A stretch of 64,000 nt of DNA from Curtobacterium sp. MCSS17_008 (GCF_003234185.1 NZ_QKSM01000003.1:124001-188000), one strand, 5' to 3'. Positions 51,595-59,895 are shown, counted from the stretch's first letter. The notes: a model not told the origin generated them from the letters alone. Made by a program: numbers and translations.

Positions 51595-53076
51595 ATGGCG
51601 TCGTCCAACCGGAACGCCCGCTCGGCGGTCGTGTGGGGTCGGCTGCTCGGCGTCGCGTTCGTCGTCTGCTTCGGCACGGGCGTGTACAGCCACCTGCTGC
51701 AGGAACCGCTGCCGTGGATGCGGTTCCCGACCCGGCCGACGCAGCTCTACCAGTTCACCCAGGGCCTGCACGTCACCGCGGGCATCGCGATCATCCCGTT
51801 GCTGCTCGCCAAGCTGAACGTCGTCATGCCCGCCTTGGCCCAGGTGCCGCCGGTGCGCGGGTTCCTGCACCTGCTCGAGCGGCTGTCGATCGCCGTGCTC
51901 GTGTCGGCGTCGATCGTGCAGGTCGGCACCGGTCTGCTCAACACGTACCAGTGGTACCCGTGGCCCTTCCCGTTCCGCCAGGTGCACAACGCGATGGCGT
52001 ACGTGATCATCGGGTCGCTCGTCGTGCACGTCGGGGCGAAGCTGCCGGTGATCACGCGGTACTGGCGGGCGCGGGACGCCTACGACGCGGAGGGCCGGTT
52101 CGTCGCCGACCCGTCGTCGGGCAGCGAGCTGCTGCCGGACGGTGGGGAGGCCCGCCCCGCGGTGGGCACCCGCGCTGCGGCCGAGGAGACGCCCGGCTCG
52201 TACCCCGGCGGCCTGACCGGCCGCCTGCTGCGGTGGGTCGACGGCCCGGCTGCGCCGGCTGCGCCGGCTGCGCCGGCTGCGCCGGCTGCGCCGGCTGCGC
52301 CGGCTGCGCCGGCTGCGCCGGCTGCGCCGGCGGGCGCTCCCGGGTCTCGGGCTGAGCGACCGGACCCGGGGTCCGCGGCGCGCGACGGGTCGCGGGACGC
52401 GGAGCTCGGGGACGGAGCCGTCGGGGCGGAGGCGGGGCGCGCCTCCCGTCCGGCGGCCCCCGACTCGGGACCGCGCCAGCGGATCGCTCGGCGCGGGTTC
52501 GTCGCTGGCGTGACCGCTGCGACGGTCGGCGTGGTGGCGCTCACCGCCGGGCAGTCGAACCGACTGCTCGAACCGCTCAACGTCTTCGGTGCCCGGCAGC
52601 GGCACGTCGGGCCGCAGGACCTGCCCGTGAACCGCACGGCGCGGGCCGCGCAGGTCCTCGCGACCGCGACCGCCGCCGACTGGACCCTCACCGTCGTCGG
52701 TCCGGACGTCACGCGGACGTTCTCGCGGGCCGAGCTCGTCGCGCTCGGTTCGGCCACCGCCGACCTGCCGATCTCGTGCGTCGAGGGATGGAGCCAGACG
52801 GCGACGTGGCGGGGGGTGCGGATGCGGGACCTGCTCGCGTCGGTGCAGGCCGATCCGGCGTCGCCGTTGCGGATCACGAGCCTCGAGAAGAGTGGCAGCT
52901 ACCGGGTCACCGAGATGGGGCCGGAGTACGCGGCCGATCCGACGACGCTCGTGGCGCTCGAGGTCAACGGACAGACGCTCGACCTCGACCACGGGTTCCC
53001 GGCCCGGGTCATCGCGCCCGGACGACCGGGCGTGCTGCAGACGAAGTGGATCGGGAAGATCGAGGTGATCCGATGA
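51595..53076 (+). CDS. Molybdopterin-dependent sulfite-oxidase-fold oxidoreductase fused to a cytochrome b561-like membrane domain
   Basis: A 493-residue fusion protein. Residues about 10-165 have four to five helices with conserved His (YSHLLQEP, GLHVTAGIA, QVHNAMAYVIIGSLVVHVGAKLP), as in di-heme cytochrome b561/NapC-like membrane domains. A linker contains nine exact AAP repeats (residues about 219-245). A Tat-like RRGFVAGVTAA with a hydrophobic stretch leads to the C-terminal domain of about 150 residues, with ISCVEGWSQTATWRGV; Cys395 is the molybdenum ligand. The domain is truncated relative to full sulfite oxidase, as in many actinobacterial MopB-independent forms. Start ATG 51595; no ribosome site is clear. 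Electron transfer between quinone/heme and the Mo site is inferred. Confidence 0.85.
   Translation: MASSNRNARSAVVWGRLLGVAFVVCFGTGVYSHLLQEPLPWMRFPTRPTQLYQFTQGLHVTAGIAIIPLLLAKLNVVMPALAQVPPVRGFLHLLERLSIAVLVSASIVQVGTGLLNTYQWYPWPFPFRQVHNAMAYVIIGSLVVHVGAKLPVITRYWRARDAYDAEGRFVADPSSGSELLPDGGEARPAVGTRAAAEETPGSYPGGLTGRLLRWVDGPAAPAAPAAPAAPAAPAAPAAPAAPAAPAGAPGSRAERPDPGSAARDGSRDAELGDGAVGAEAGRASRPAAPDSGPRQRIARRGFVAGVTAATVGVVALTAGQSNRLLEPLNVFGARQRHVGPQDLPVNRTARAAQVLATATAADWTLTVVGPDVTRTFSRAELVALGSATADLPISCVEGWSQTATWRGVRMRDLLASVQADPASPLRITSLEKSGSYRVTEMGPEYAADPTTLVALEVNGQTLDLDHGFPARVIAPGRPGVLQTKWIGKIEVIR
52249..52329. repeat. (GCTGCGCCG)x9 in-frame tandem repeat
   Basis: Nine exact copies of the 9-base unit GCTGCGCCG, encoding nine Ala-Ala-Pro triplets, lie in the linker between the membrane and molybdenum domains. 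Absence of any silent change among copies suggests recent slippage or conversion, so copy number probably varies between strains. Confidence 0.95.
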
Positions 53077-53528
53077 GGGCCGTGAGGATCGTGCTCGTCG
53101 TGCTGGGTGTGCTCGTCATGGCCTTCGGGGCGTACGTGCTCGTCACGACCGTCCGGCCGAACCGGATCTGGGGGCTCGCGACGTGGCTGCTCGCCGCGGT
53201 CGTGCTGCACGACGCGGTGCTCTCGCCGTTCGTCGTGGGCGCGGGGCTCCTGCTCCGCCGGACCGGGCGGAGGCTCGGCACCGGGGTGCTCGTCGTCGTG
53301 CAGACCGCGGTCGTGCTCGGGACCGTGCTCGCGCTCGTCGTGCTGCCGGAGATCGCCGCGAAGGACCACGGGCGACAGAACCCGACCGTGCTGCCGTTCG
53401 ACTACACCACACGGCTGGTCGTGGTCGAGGGGGTGCTGGTCGCCGTCGTCGTGGTCACGCTCGTCGTCGGCGTGGTCCGCGCTCGTCGAGCCCGGAGGCC
53501 ACTGGTTGCATCGACAACCAATGGCTAG
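53073..53528 (+). CDS. Hypothetical membrane protein linked to the molybdoenzyme
   Basis: A 151-residue protein with four hydrophobic segments at about 5-24, 32-62, 72-93 and 120-142. VRPNRIWGLATWLLAAVVLHDAVLSPFV in the first half is characteristic of a small actinobacterial membrane family next to sulfite-oxidase-like genes, but I cannot name it. The ATG at 53073 overlaps the molybdoenzyme stop by four bases, so it is translated with it and may be a membrane partner. Its final codons overlap the likely operator and -35 of the MarR-GNAT gene (53503-53520). Confidence 0.8.
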   Translation: MRAVRIVLVVLGVLVMAFGAYVLVTTVRPNRIWGLATWLLAAVVLHDAVLSPFVVGAGLLLRRTGRRLGTGVLVVVQTAVVLGTVLALVVLPEIAAKDHGRQNPTVLPFDYTTRLVVVEGVLVAVVVVTLVVGVVRARRARRPLVASTTNG

Positions 53529-53531
53529 CAT
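53503..53531 (+). promoter_or_regulatory. Palindrome and promoter of the MarR-GNAT gene
   Basis: TGGTTG-CATCGA-CAACCA (53503-53520) is a perfect 6+6 inverted repeat. TAGCAT at 53526-53531 is the -10, six bases before the ATG at 53538; TGGTTG at 53503-53508 is 17 bases from it and may act as -35. A MarR dimer bound here would block RNA polymerase. The site lies inside the 3' end of the upstream coding region. Confidence 0.6.
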
Positions 53532-53537
53532 GAGGGC

Positions 53538-54566
53538 ATGACGGACGAGACGCCCTGGCTCACACGCGACCAGCTGCGGGCCTGGATGAAGCTCGTCGCC
53601 GTCATGGAGCTCCTGCCCGCAGCGCTCGACCAGCAGCTGCAGCGCGACGCCGACCTCACGCACTTCGACTACATGGTGATCGCGATGCTGTCCGAGACCG
53701 AGTCACGGACGCTCCGGATGTCGGCGCTCGCCTCGGCCACCAACGCGTCGCTGCCACGGCTGTCGCACGTGGTGTCGCGGCTCGAGAAGCGCGGTCTCGT
53801 GACGCGGTGCCCCTCCGTCGACGACCGCCGGGCCACCGACGTCCGGCTCACCGACGACGGGTACGCCGCGATCGTCGCCGCAGCACCCGACCACGTGCGC
53901 ACCGCCCGCCGGTTCGTCATCGACGCCCTGACCGACGAGCAGGTCGGGCAGCTCGACGGCATCACCCGCGCGCTGCTGGGACGGCTCGATCCCGAGGGAC
54001 GGTTCGCCGCGCTCACGTACCCGCGCGACGAGGACGACCAGGTGCTGTGCGAGGAACGCCTGACCGGGTCTGCCGACCCCGGTCCCGTGGGGGTGCTGTT
54101 CCGTGCCGCCACCGTGGACGACACCGTGCTGCTCCGGCACGCGACGCTCGCCGCGATGAACTGGCACGCCGAGGGCTTCACCGACGCCGACCTCGACCGC
54201 CCCGAGTTCGCGCACTACTTCGCGGGGTTCGACCCGGCGCGCGACCACGGCGTCGTCGCGGTCGACGGCGAGGGGCCGGTGGGCGTCGCCTGGGTGCGGT
54301 TCCTGCCGGCCGACGACCCGGGGTACGGGTTCGTGGCCGAGGACGTCCCCGAGCTGACGCTGGCCGTCGAGTCCCGGGGTCGGGGACGGGGGATCGGTAC
54401 GGCGCTGCTGACGCGGCTGCTCGACGCCGGTCGCACGGCCGGGTGGGGCGGCGTGAGCCTCAGCGTCGAGGACGGCAACACCGGGGCGCGGATCCTGTAC
54501 GAGCGGGTCGGCTTCCGGACGGTCGGCCGGAACGGCGACTCGGACACGATGCTCGTCCGGTTCTGA
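53538..54566 (+). CDS. MarR regulator fused to a GNAT acetyltransferase
   Basis: A 342-residue two-domain protein. Residues about 8-150 are a MarR winged helix (LTHFDYMVIAMLSETES, ALASATNASLPRLSHVVSRLEKRGLVTRCPSVDDRRATDVRLTDDG; the D-x-R wing is intact). Residues about 180-342 are a GNAT domain: VGVAWVRFLPA, then ELTLAVESRGRGRGIGTALL with the acetyl-CoA loop RGRGIG, and NTGARILYERVGFRTVG. Fusions of this type may let the enzyme respond to or tune gene control. Start ATG 53538 has TAGCAT six bases upstream. The palindrome at 53503-53520 may be its own operator. Substrate and targets are unknown. Confidence 0.9.
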   Translation: MTDETPWLTRDQLRAWMKLVAVMELLPAALDQQLQRDADLTHFDYMVIAMLSETESRTLRMSALASATNASLPRLSHVVSRLEKRGLVTRCPSVDDRRATDVRLTDDGYAAIVAAAPDHVRTARRFVIDALTDEQVGQLDGITRALLGRLDPEGRFAALTYPRDEDDQVLCEERLTGSADPGPVGVLFRAATVDDTVLLRHATLAAMNWHAEGFTDADLDRPEFAHYFAGFDPARDHGVVAVDGEGPVGVAWVRFLPADDPGYGFVAEDVPELTLAVESRGRGRGIGTALLTRLLDAGRTAGWGGVSLSVEDGNTGARILYERVGFRTVGRNGDSDTMLVRF

Positions 54567-54626
54567 GCTCCCGGACCGGTGGCACCGGCACACCGGGAGG
54601 CACTGGTACACCAGTAGGCTCGGCGC

Positions 54627-55583
54627 ATGACCGACCGTGCCACGCCGTCCGACACCTACTCCTACCTCGGACCCGCCGGCACCTTCACCGAGGCGGCGCT
54701 CAAGCTCGTCGAGGCCGCCGCGGGCAAGCCCTGGCGGAGCGTCAACAACGTGGGCGAAGCGCTCGACGACGTCGTGAGCGGGCGCTCGGTGGGGGCCGTC
54801 ATCGCGATCGAGAACAGCGTCGACGGCGGGGTCAGTGCCACGCAGGACGCCCTCGCGCGGATCCCCGGCGTCCGGATCGTGGGGGAGTACCTGGTCCCCG
54901 TCGACTTCGTGCTCGTCGCCCGGCACGGCACGATGCTGGCGGACGTCCGGACCGTCAACGCCCACCCGGTCGCGTACGCACAGACGCACCGGTGGCTCGA
55001 GACGAACCTGCGCGGGCACGGGCACATCCCGGCCCCGTCGAACGTCGCGGCCGCGACCGCCCTGCTCGACGAGCACCCGGTCGCCGACGCCGCGGTGGCC
55101 CCGCCCGGCATCACCGACCACCACGACCTGGTGGTGCTGGCGTCGTCGATCGGCGACAACGCGTCGGCGGTCACCCGGTTCGTGCTCGTCTCCCGCACGC
55201 TCGCGATCCCGGAGCGCACCGGCGCGGACAAGACGAGCGTCATCGTGGAACTGCCCGCCGACCACCCCGGCGCCCTGGTCGACATGCTCGAGCAGTTCGC
55301 GACGCGGGGCATCAACATGGGGCTGCTGTCCTCGCGGCCGATCGGCGACGAGCTCGGTCGGTACCGGTTCGTCATCGACCTCGACGGGCACGTCCACGAC
55401 GAGCGCGTGGCCGACGCCCTGCTCGGCCTGCGGCGGTTCAGCCCGCGCGTGACCTTCCTCGGGTCGTACCCGCGGGCGGACGGCTTCCGCCCCGAGGTCT
55501 CCGCGCGGTACTCCGACGAGGCGTTCGTCGAGGCGCGGGACTGGCTCCGCGCGATCGTGTCCGGCGAGCCCGACGCGGACTGA
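54627..55583 (+). CDS. pheA: Prephenate dehydratase
   Basis: A 318-residue monofunctional prephenate dehydratase that forms phenylpyruvate for phenylalanine synthesis. YLGPAGTFTEAALK is the opening signature. VIAIENSVDGGV and SNVAAATALLDEHPVADAAVA lead to the catalytic TRF motif in AVTRFVLVSR. Residues about 205-285 are the regulatory ACT domain (TSVIVELPADHPGALVDMLEQFATRGINMGLLSSRPI), with the GALV and ESRP-like (SSRPI) segments of phenylalanine binding. Start ATG 54627 follows TAGGCT at 54615-54620 by six bases. No chorismate mutase part is fused. The gene converges on the kinase-like gene at 55629. Confidence 0.95.
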   Translation: MTDRATPSDTYSYLGPAGTFTEAALKLVEAAAGKPWRSVNNVGEALDDVVSGRSVGAVIAIENSVDGGVSATQDALARIPGVRIVGEYLVPVDFVLVARHGTMLADVRTVNAHPVAYAQTHRWLETNLRGHGHIPAPSNVAAATALLDEHPVADAAVAPPGITDHHDLVVLASSIGDNASAVTRFVLVSRTLAIPERTGADKTSVIVELPADHPGALVDMLEQFATRGINMGLLSSRPIGDELGRYRFVIDLDGHVHDERVADALLGLRRFSPRVTFLGSYPRADGFRPEVSARYSDEAFVEARDWLRAIVSGEPDAD

Positions 55584-55585
55584 GC

Positions 55586-55625
55586 GAGGGCGCTTCCCCG
55601 CGTCCTGCTGCCGGGGAGCGCCCTC
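55586..55625. terminator. Hairpin between convergent pheA and diacylglycerol-kinase-like genes
   Basis: GAGGGCGCTTCCCCG (55586-55600) pairs with CGGGGAGCGCCCTC (55612-55625) with one bulged T. It fills the 45-base gap between the two stops and can act on both strands. It is not a member of the CGGGAGGC family, although CCCTCCCGTC at its end is similar. Confidence 0.75.
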
Positions 55626-55628
55626 CCG

Positions 55629-56711
55629 TCAGCTGTGCGCGTTCTCGACCCTGCGCGTGTTGCGGGTCTGGTCCTGCGGGCCGGCGACGCGCACGCGCAG
55701 GCCGCCGGCGTCGATCCTGGCCTTGAACGCCACGACCTCGCCGACCGGGTCGCCGTCGATCTCGAACTCGTCCGGACGCTCGAGTCGCGCCACGAACTCC
55801 TGACCGCGGATGTACCGCAGCGGGCGTTCTTCGCGGGCCTTCGTCGCGATGCGCTTCCCGACCTCGGTCTGTCCGGCCCTGGACCGGCGGAACGAGCGCA
55901 GGATCGCGTTCTCCCAGAACACCCGTGCACCGATCCGGACCCACCCGAAGAAGCCGTGCGGTCGCATGACGACGATGTCGAAGACACCGTCGTCGATCTC
56001 GGCATCGGGCAGCAGGGTCGCGCCGGCCTGCAGCATGCCGCAGTTCCCGACGATCAACGAGTGCGCGCGGGCGGAGTGGTTGCTGTCACCGTCGAGTCGG
56101 TACCGGAACTCGAACGCGTCGGCGTCGCGCACCGAGCGGAAGAGCGAGTCGACGTAGGCCAACCAACCGACCTTCTTCTTCAGGTCGTCGTTCGTGTTCA
56201 CGAGCATCCGCGCGTCGAGCCCGAGGCCGGCCATGACGACGAAGCCGAACTGCTCGCGCTCACCGCCCGGGCGTTCGACCTCGAGCTCGCCGAAGTCGAT
56301 GGCCCGGTCCTCCCCGTGGAAGATCGTGTGGGCGCTGGCACCGAGGTCGTCGATCGGGGCGGGGATGTTCCGGGCGAGCAGGTTGCCCGTACCGCTCGGC
56401 AGCAGGGCCAGCGCGGCGTCGGACCCGTGCACGACCTCGGCCACCGCGCGGACGGTGCCGTCGCCGCCGGCCGCAGCCACGACGTCGGCTCCCGCCTCGA
56501 GCGCGGCCTTCGCCATGCCGCCGCCCGGGTCCTCCTCCGTGGTCTCGAACCACAGGGTCTCGGCCCAGCCGGCCTCCTGCTGGTGCTTCGCGACGGTGCT
56601 CTTGAGGGTCTCCAGGTGCACCTTGACCGGGTTGTAGACGACCGCGGCCGTCCTCTGCTCGGTCGGGAGGGCGTCCTGGTCCGCGGGCGCGGTCTCCGAT
56701 GGTGTCGACAT
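55629..56711 (-). CDS. Diacylglycerol-kinase-catalytic-domain lipid kinase
   Basis: A 360-residue protein with the DAGK catalytic domain. VVYNPVKVHL, AAGGDGTVRAVAEVV with the nucleotide-binding GGDGT, and LLPSGTGNLLARN are the signature motifs. DFGELEV and FVVMAGLGLDARML follow as in YegS/DgkB proteins, and the C-terminal FEIDGDPVGEV is the closing sandwich. It probably phosphorylates diacylglycerol or a related lipid at the membrane. Start ATG 56711 has TAACGT at 56719-56724 (minus strand), 7 bases upstream, so the in-frame starts farther up are rejected. Length is somewhat above average (300-340) because of an acidic N-terminal extension of about 25 residues. Confidence 0.92.
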   Translation of the reverse strand: MSTPSETAPADQDALPTEQRTAAVVYNPVKVHLETLKSTVAKHQQEAGWAETLWFETTEEDPGGGMAKAALEAGADVVAAAGGDGTVRAVAEVVHGSDAALALLPSGTGNLLARNIPAPIDDLGASAHTIFHGEDRAIDFGELEVERPGGEREQFGFVVMAGLGLDARMLVNTNDDLKKKVGWLAYVDSLFRSVRDADAFEFRYRLDGDSNHSARAHSLIVGNCGMLQAGATLLPDAEIDDGVFDIVVMRPHGFFGWVRIGARVFWENAILRSFRRSRAGQTEVGKRIATKAREERPLRYIRGQEFVARLERPDEFEIDGDPVGEVVAFKARIDAGGLRVRVAGPQDQTRNTRRVENAHS

Positions 56712-56757
56712 GGTCCTGACGTTACCGACCGGAGCCTGCGAGCGGACGGGCATCACG

Positions 56758-57123
56758 TCAGCGTCGGTCGTGCAGCGTCACGTGGTACCCGTCCGGGTCG
56801 GCGAACGTGAACGTGCGTCCGAAGGGACCGTCGAACGGCGCCGTGACGATCGTGTGCCCATCGGTGACGAGTGCGTCGTGCACCTCCTGGACGTCGGTGG
56901 CGTGGAACCAGAGCGCGACGCCCAGGGCCGGCTGACCGGCGGCGAGGTCGGTGCCGGGCACGAGGTCGCGCAGGGCGAACGCGATCGGCTCGGTCTGGAA
57001 GACCACGGCGTGCGGCGGTCCGGCGGGCGAGCGGACGAGTCCGAGGTACCGCTCGTAGAACGCCTGCGAGGCGGTGAGGTCGCTGACCTGCAGCGAGGTG
57101 AAGTCGATCCCGGTGGCGGACAT
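56758..57123 (-). CDS. VOC-family protein under MarR control
   Basis: A 121-residue VOC module. FTSLQVSDLTASQAFYERYLGLV begins the first half and LWFHATDVQEVHDALV and FTFADPDGYHVTLHD mark the second, with His, Glu/Asp positions that could bind metal. Start ATG 57123 has AGGAGC 6-9 bases upstream on the minus strand, so unlike most genes here it has a leader. Its promoter appears as TTGACG-N18-TAGGTT (57193 to 57164, minus strand), overlapped by two MarR-type palindromes. Divergence from the MarR gene suggests it handles a toxic compound sensed by the regulator. The compound is unknown. Confidence 0.88.
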   Translation of the reverse strand: MSATGIDFTSLQVSDLTASQAFYERYLGLVRSPAGPPHAVVFQTEPIAFALRDLVPGTDLAAGQPALGVALWFHATDVQEVHDALVTDGHTIVTAPFDGPFGRTFTFADPDGYHVTLHDRR

Positions 57124-57141
57124 GGCGTGCTCCTGTCTGTG

Positions 57142-57193
57142 TGTCAGGCTCCTGACACGGAGCAACCTATGTCAGACTTCTGACATGCGTCAA
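57142..57193. promoter_or_regulatory. Two matching MarR operators and the VOC gene promoter
   Basis: Site 1 (57142-57157) and site 2 (57170-57185) share the form TGTCAG-N4-CTGACA, with spacers GCTC and ACTT. Their centres are 28 bases apart. The minus-strand VOC promoter reads TTGACG (57193-57188), 18-base spacer, TAGGTT (57169-57164); site 2 lies in the spacer and site 1 at the expected transcription start. The MarR gene ATG at 57185 lies at the edge of site 2. Occupancy of both sites would silence both genes. Confidence 0.75.
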
Positions 57194-57646
57194 GACCGCA
57201 TCGACCTCGACAGCTCCGTCGGGTACGTCCTCAAGGAGGCAGCGAGTGCCCTGCGCGCCGCCATGGAGGACGCGCTCCGCCCGTTCGGGATGACCGTCAC
57301 GCACTACTCGTGCCTCGAGCTCCTGGCGCAGCGCCCCGGGCTGTCCAACTCGGAGCTCGCCCGCGGCACGTTCGTCACCCGGCAGTCGATGAACACGCTC
57401 CTGCAGCAGCTCGAACGCGACGGGATCGTCAGCAGACCGTCCGCCCCGACGACGGGCAAGGTGCTCCCCACCACGCTCACGGCGGCGGGACGGCGTCAGC
57501 GCGAGCAGGCGAGCGCCGCTGTGCGCGAGGTCGAGCTGCGGATGACCCGCGGCCTCGACGACGAGGGCCGCGCAGCGGCCTTCCGCCTGCTCCGCAGCAT
57601 GGTCGCCGCCCTGCGTGACGAGCCGTCCGCGGACGCGACCGACTGA
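57185..57646 (+). CDS. MarR-family transcriptional regulator
   Basis: A 153-residue MarR protein. The winged helix is at about residues 38-105: SCLELLAQRPGLSNSELARGTFVTRQSMNTLLQQLERDGIVSRP, followed by a wing with PTTLTAAGRRQ in place of the usual DxRxxxxxLT, so the wing Asp-Arg pair is altered. Flanking helices form the dimer. Start ATG 57185 is adjacent to operator site 2, leaving almost no leader. Divergent from a VOC gene and with two TGTCAG-N4-CTGACA palindromes between them, it most likely represses both. The inducing ligand is unknown. Its stop overlaps the start of a hairpin repeat. Confidence 0.92.
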   Translation: MRQDRIDLDSSVGYVLKEAASALRAAMEDALRPFGMTVTHYSCLELLAQRPGLSNSELARGTFVTRQSMNTLLQQLERDGIVSRPSAPTTGKVLPTTLTAAGRRQREQASAAVREVELRMTRGLDDEGRAAAFRLLRSMVAALRDEPSADATD

Positions 57647-57692
57647 CGGACGGGAGGCGCGGGGCAGGTCTGCACCGCGCCTCCCGTCCGTC
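57645..57692. terminator. Intergenic hairpin repeat, copy 7 (A-type)
   Basis: Arms 57645-57666 and 57671-57692 (22 bases each, one mismatch) pair around a 4-base loop. The core is CGGACGGGAGGC. It begins inside the TGA of the MarR gene and ends 28 bases before the serS -10, so it separates the two transcripts. Confidence 0.8.
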
Positions 57693-57732
57693 GGACGGCG
57701 GCCCCGCAACCGGCGCTGGCTAGGATGATCCG

Positions 57733-59001
57733 GTGATCGATCTGCAGCTCCTGCGCGACAACCCTGACGTCATCAAGGCCTCGCAGGAGGCGCGCGGCGC
57801 CTCCGTCTCCGTCGTCGACGACGCCGTGGCCGCGGACGCGGCCCGACGCGCTGCGATCACGTCGTTCGAGGCGCTCCGTGCCGAGCAGAACGCCTTCGGC
57901 AAGACCGTCGCGAAGGCCCCGAAGGACGAGAAGCCCGCGCTCGTGCAGCAGGCGCAGGCGCTCGCCGCGAAGGTGAAGGACGCCCAGGCCGAGGTGACCG
58001 CGGCCGAGGAGACCTTCGACCGCGTCGTCCGCGCGATCCCGAACGTCGTGCTGCCCGACGTGCCGAAGGGCGGCGAGGACGACTTCGTCACGCTCCGCAC
58101 CGTGGGCACCAAGCCCGAGTTCGACTTCGAGCCGAAGGACCACGCCGACCTCGGCGAGCACCTCGGCATCATCGACATCCCGCGGGGTGTCAAGGTCTCC
58201 GGGTCGCGCTTCTACTTCCTCCGTGGCCTGGGTGCCCGGCTCGAGATCGCGCTCATGAACCTCGGCCTCGACCGCGCCGTCGAGCACGGGTTCGAGCCGC
58301 TCATCACCCCGACGCTCGTGCGTCCGGAGACGATGGCGGGCACCGGCTTCCTCGGCGAGCACGCTGCCGAGGTCTACCGGCTCGAGGCCGACGACCTGTA
58401 CCTGACCGGCACGAGCGAGGTCGCCCTCGCCGGGTTCCACGCCGCCGAGATCCTGTCCTTCGACGACTCGGGTGACCCGATCCGCTACGCCGGCTGGTCG
58501 ACCTGCTACCGACGCGAGGCCGGATCGGCGGGCAAGGACAACCGCGGCATCCTCCGCGTGCACCAGTTCAACAAGCTCGAGATGTTCTCGTACGTGCTCC
58601 CCGAGCAGGCCGAGGCGGAGCACCAGCGCCTCGTCGCCATGCAGGAGTCGATGATGCAGGACCTCGGGCTGCACTACCGCGTCATCGACGTCGCCGGCGG
58701 CGACCTCGGCACGAGCGCCGCACGCAAGTACGACATCGAGGCCTGGGTCCCGACGCAGGGCACCTTCCGCGAGCTGACGTCGACCTCGAACTGCACCACG
58801 TTCCAGGCCCGTCGCCTGGACACCCGGTACCGCACCGAGAGCGGCAAGACCGCCCCGGTGGCGACCCTCAACGGCACGCTCGCCACGACGCGCTGGATCG
58901 TCGCGATCCTCGAGACGCACCAGCAGGCCGACGGGTCGGTGGTCGTGCCCGAGGTCCTGCGGCCGTACCTGGGCGGCGTCGAGGTCATCGAGCCCCGATG
59001 A
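57733..59001 (+). CDS. serS: Seryl-tRNA synthetase
   Basis: A 422-residue class II synthetase. Residues about 1-105 form the long antiparallel coiled coil that grips the serine tRNA variable arm ([39 protein letters not shown]). [15 protein letters not shown] is motif 1 region, TSEVALAG and [26 protein letters not shown] are the motif 2 region, and [15 protein letters not shown] is motif 3. [14 protein letters not shown] binds the serine. Start GTG 57733 follows TAGGAT (57721-57726) by six bases. It overlaps the following HAD gene by four bases. A tRNA-Ser gene lies 0.9 kb downstream. Confidence 0.96.
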   Translation: MIDLQLLRDNPDVIKASQEARGASVSVVDDAVAADAARRAAITSFEALRAEQNAFGKTVAKAPKDEKPALVQQAQALAAKVKDAQAEVTAAEETFDRVVRAIPNVVLPDVPKGGEDDFVTLRTVGTKPEFDFEPKDHADLGEHLGIIDIPRGVKVSGSRFYFLRGLGARLEIALMNLGLDRAVEHGFEPLITPTLVRPETMAGTGFLGEHAAEVYRLEADDLYLTGTSEVALAGFHAAEILSFDDSGDPIRYAGWSTCYRREAGSAGKDNRGILRVHQFNKLEMFSYVLPEQAEAEHQRLVAMQESMMQDLGLHYRVIDVAGGDLGTSAARKYDIEAWVPTQGTFRELTSTSNCTTFQARRLDTRYRTESGKTAPVATLNGTLATTRWIVAILETHQQADGSVVVPEVLRPYLGGVEVIEPR

Positions 59002-59879
59002 GCGCGCACGAGCGGTTCGTCGAGGGATCGGCGCAGGGCGGCGGGTCGGGCTCGACCGGTCCGACTGGCGCGCCCGCACGCACGAAGCGGTGGCTCGTCG
59101 CGCTCGACGTCGACGGCACCACGATGCGCGAGGACGGGGTCATCACCGAGACCGTGGTCGAGGCGGTCCGTGACGCTGAGGCCGCCGGGCACGAGGTCAT
59201 GCTCTCCACCGGCCGCAGCGAGGGCATGACCGTCCCGCTGCTGGCGACGCTGGGCATCCGGCCGAAGTACCTCGTCTGCGCCAACGGTGCGCTCACCCTC
59301 GCACGCCGAGAGGACGGGTCCTACGAGCGCGTGCACGTCGAGCGCTTCGACCCGACCGAGGTCCTGCAGACCATCCACGGCGCGCTCGCCAACGCCGCGT
59401 TCGGCGTCGAGGACGAGACCGGCCACTTCCTGCTGTCCGGGAACTTCCCCGACGACACCATGACCGTCGCCGGCGAGCACGTGCCGTTCGAGCGGCTGCT
59501 CGGCGTCGAGGCCACCCGTGTCGTCGTCATCTCGCCGGGCCACGACACCGAGGACTTCCTGCAGGTCGTCGAGCGCATGGGCCTGCACAAGGTGTCGTAC
59601 TCGGTCGGCTGGACGTCCTGGCTCGACATCGCTCCCGAGGGCGTGACGAAGGCCACCGCAATGGAGCGCGTGCGCGAGTGGCTCGACATCCCACGCTCGC
59701 GGGTGCTCGCCGCGGGCGACGGCCGGAACGACATCGACATGCTGCGGTGGGCGTCGACCTCCGGCCGCGGCGTCGTCATGGGGCAGGCCCCGGAGGACGT
59801 CGTCGAGGCCGGCAACGAGCTGACCGGCGGGGTCACCGACGACGGCCTGGCGGCCGCGCTCGGCACGCTCCCGCGCTGA
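58998..59879 (+). CDS. HAD-superfamily (Cof-type) phosphatase
   Basis: A 293-residue Cof/YbiV-type HAD hydrolase. After a Gly/Ser/Thr-rich N-terminal stretch of about 30 residues, VALDVDGTT holds the catalytic Asp pair; STGRSEG is motif [14 protein letters not shown] has the motif III Lys and [15 protein letters not shown] is motif IV with the metal Asp residues. The C2 cap lies between motifs II and III. It probably dephosphorylates sugar phosphates or similar. The ATG overlaps the serS stop (ATGA), so both are translated from one message. The same serS-HAD pairing is widespread in actinobacteria. Confidence 0.93.
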   Translation: MSAHERFVEGSAQGGGSGSTGPTGAPARTKRWLVALDVDGTTMREDGVITETVVEAVRDAEAAGHEVMLSTGRSEGMTVPLLATLGIRPKYLVCANGALTLARREDGSYERVHVERFDPTEVLQTIHGALANAAFGVEDETGHFLLSGNFPDDTMTVAGEHVPFERLLGVEATRVVVISPGHDTEDFLQVVERMGLHKVSYSVGWTSWLDIAPEGVTKATAMERVREWLDIPRSRVLAAGDGRNDIDMLRWASTSGRGVVMGQAPEDVVEAGNELTGGVTDDGLAAALGTLPR

Positions 59880-59895
59880 CGGCCGGGAGGCCCGG
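59878..59895 (+). repeat. Half copy of the hairpin repeat before tRNA-Ser
   Basis: GACGGCCGGGAGGCCCGG starts at the HAD stop codon and matches the left arm of the C-type repeat, but no right arm follows; only a local CCCGG...CCGGG pairing (59891-59907) is left. It may be a decayed copy. The tRNA -10 follows at once. Confidence 0.6.

Noticed and set aside
52249-52329. The 9-base array as a CRISPR or DNA-binding iteron array
   Set aside because: There are no spacers, it is in frame within a proline-rich linker, and no cas or replication gene is near.
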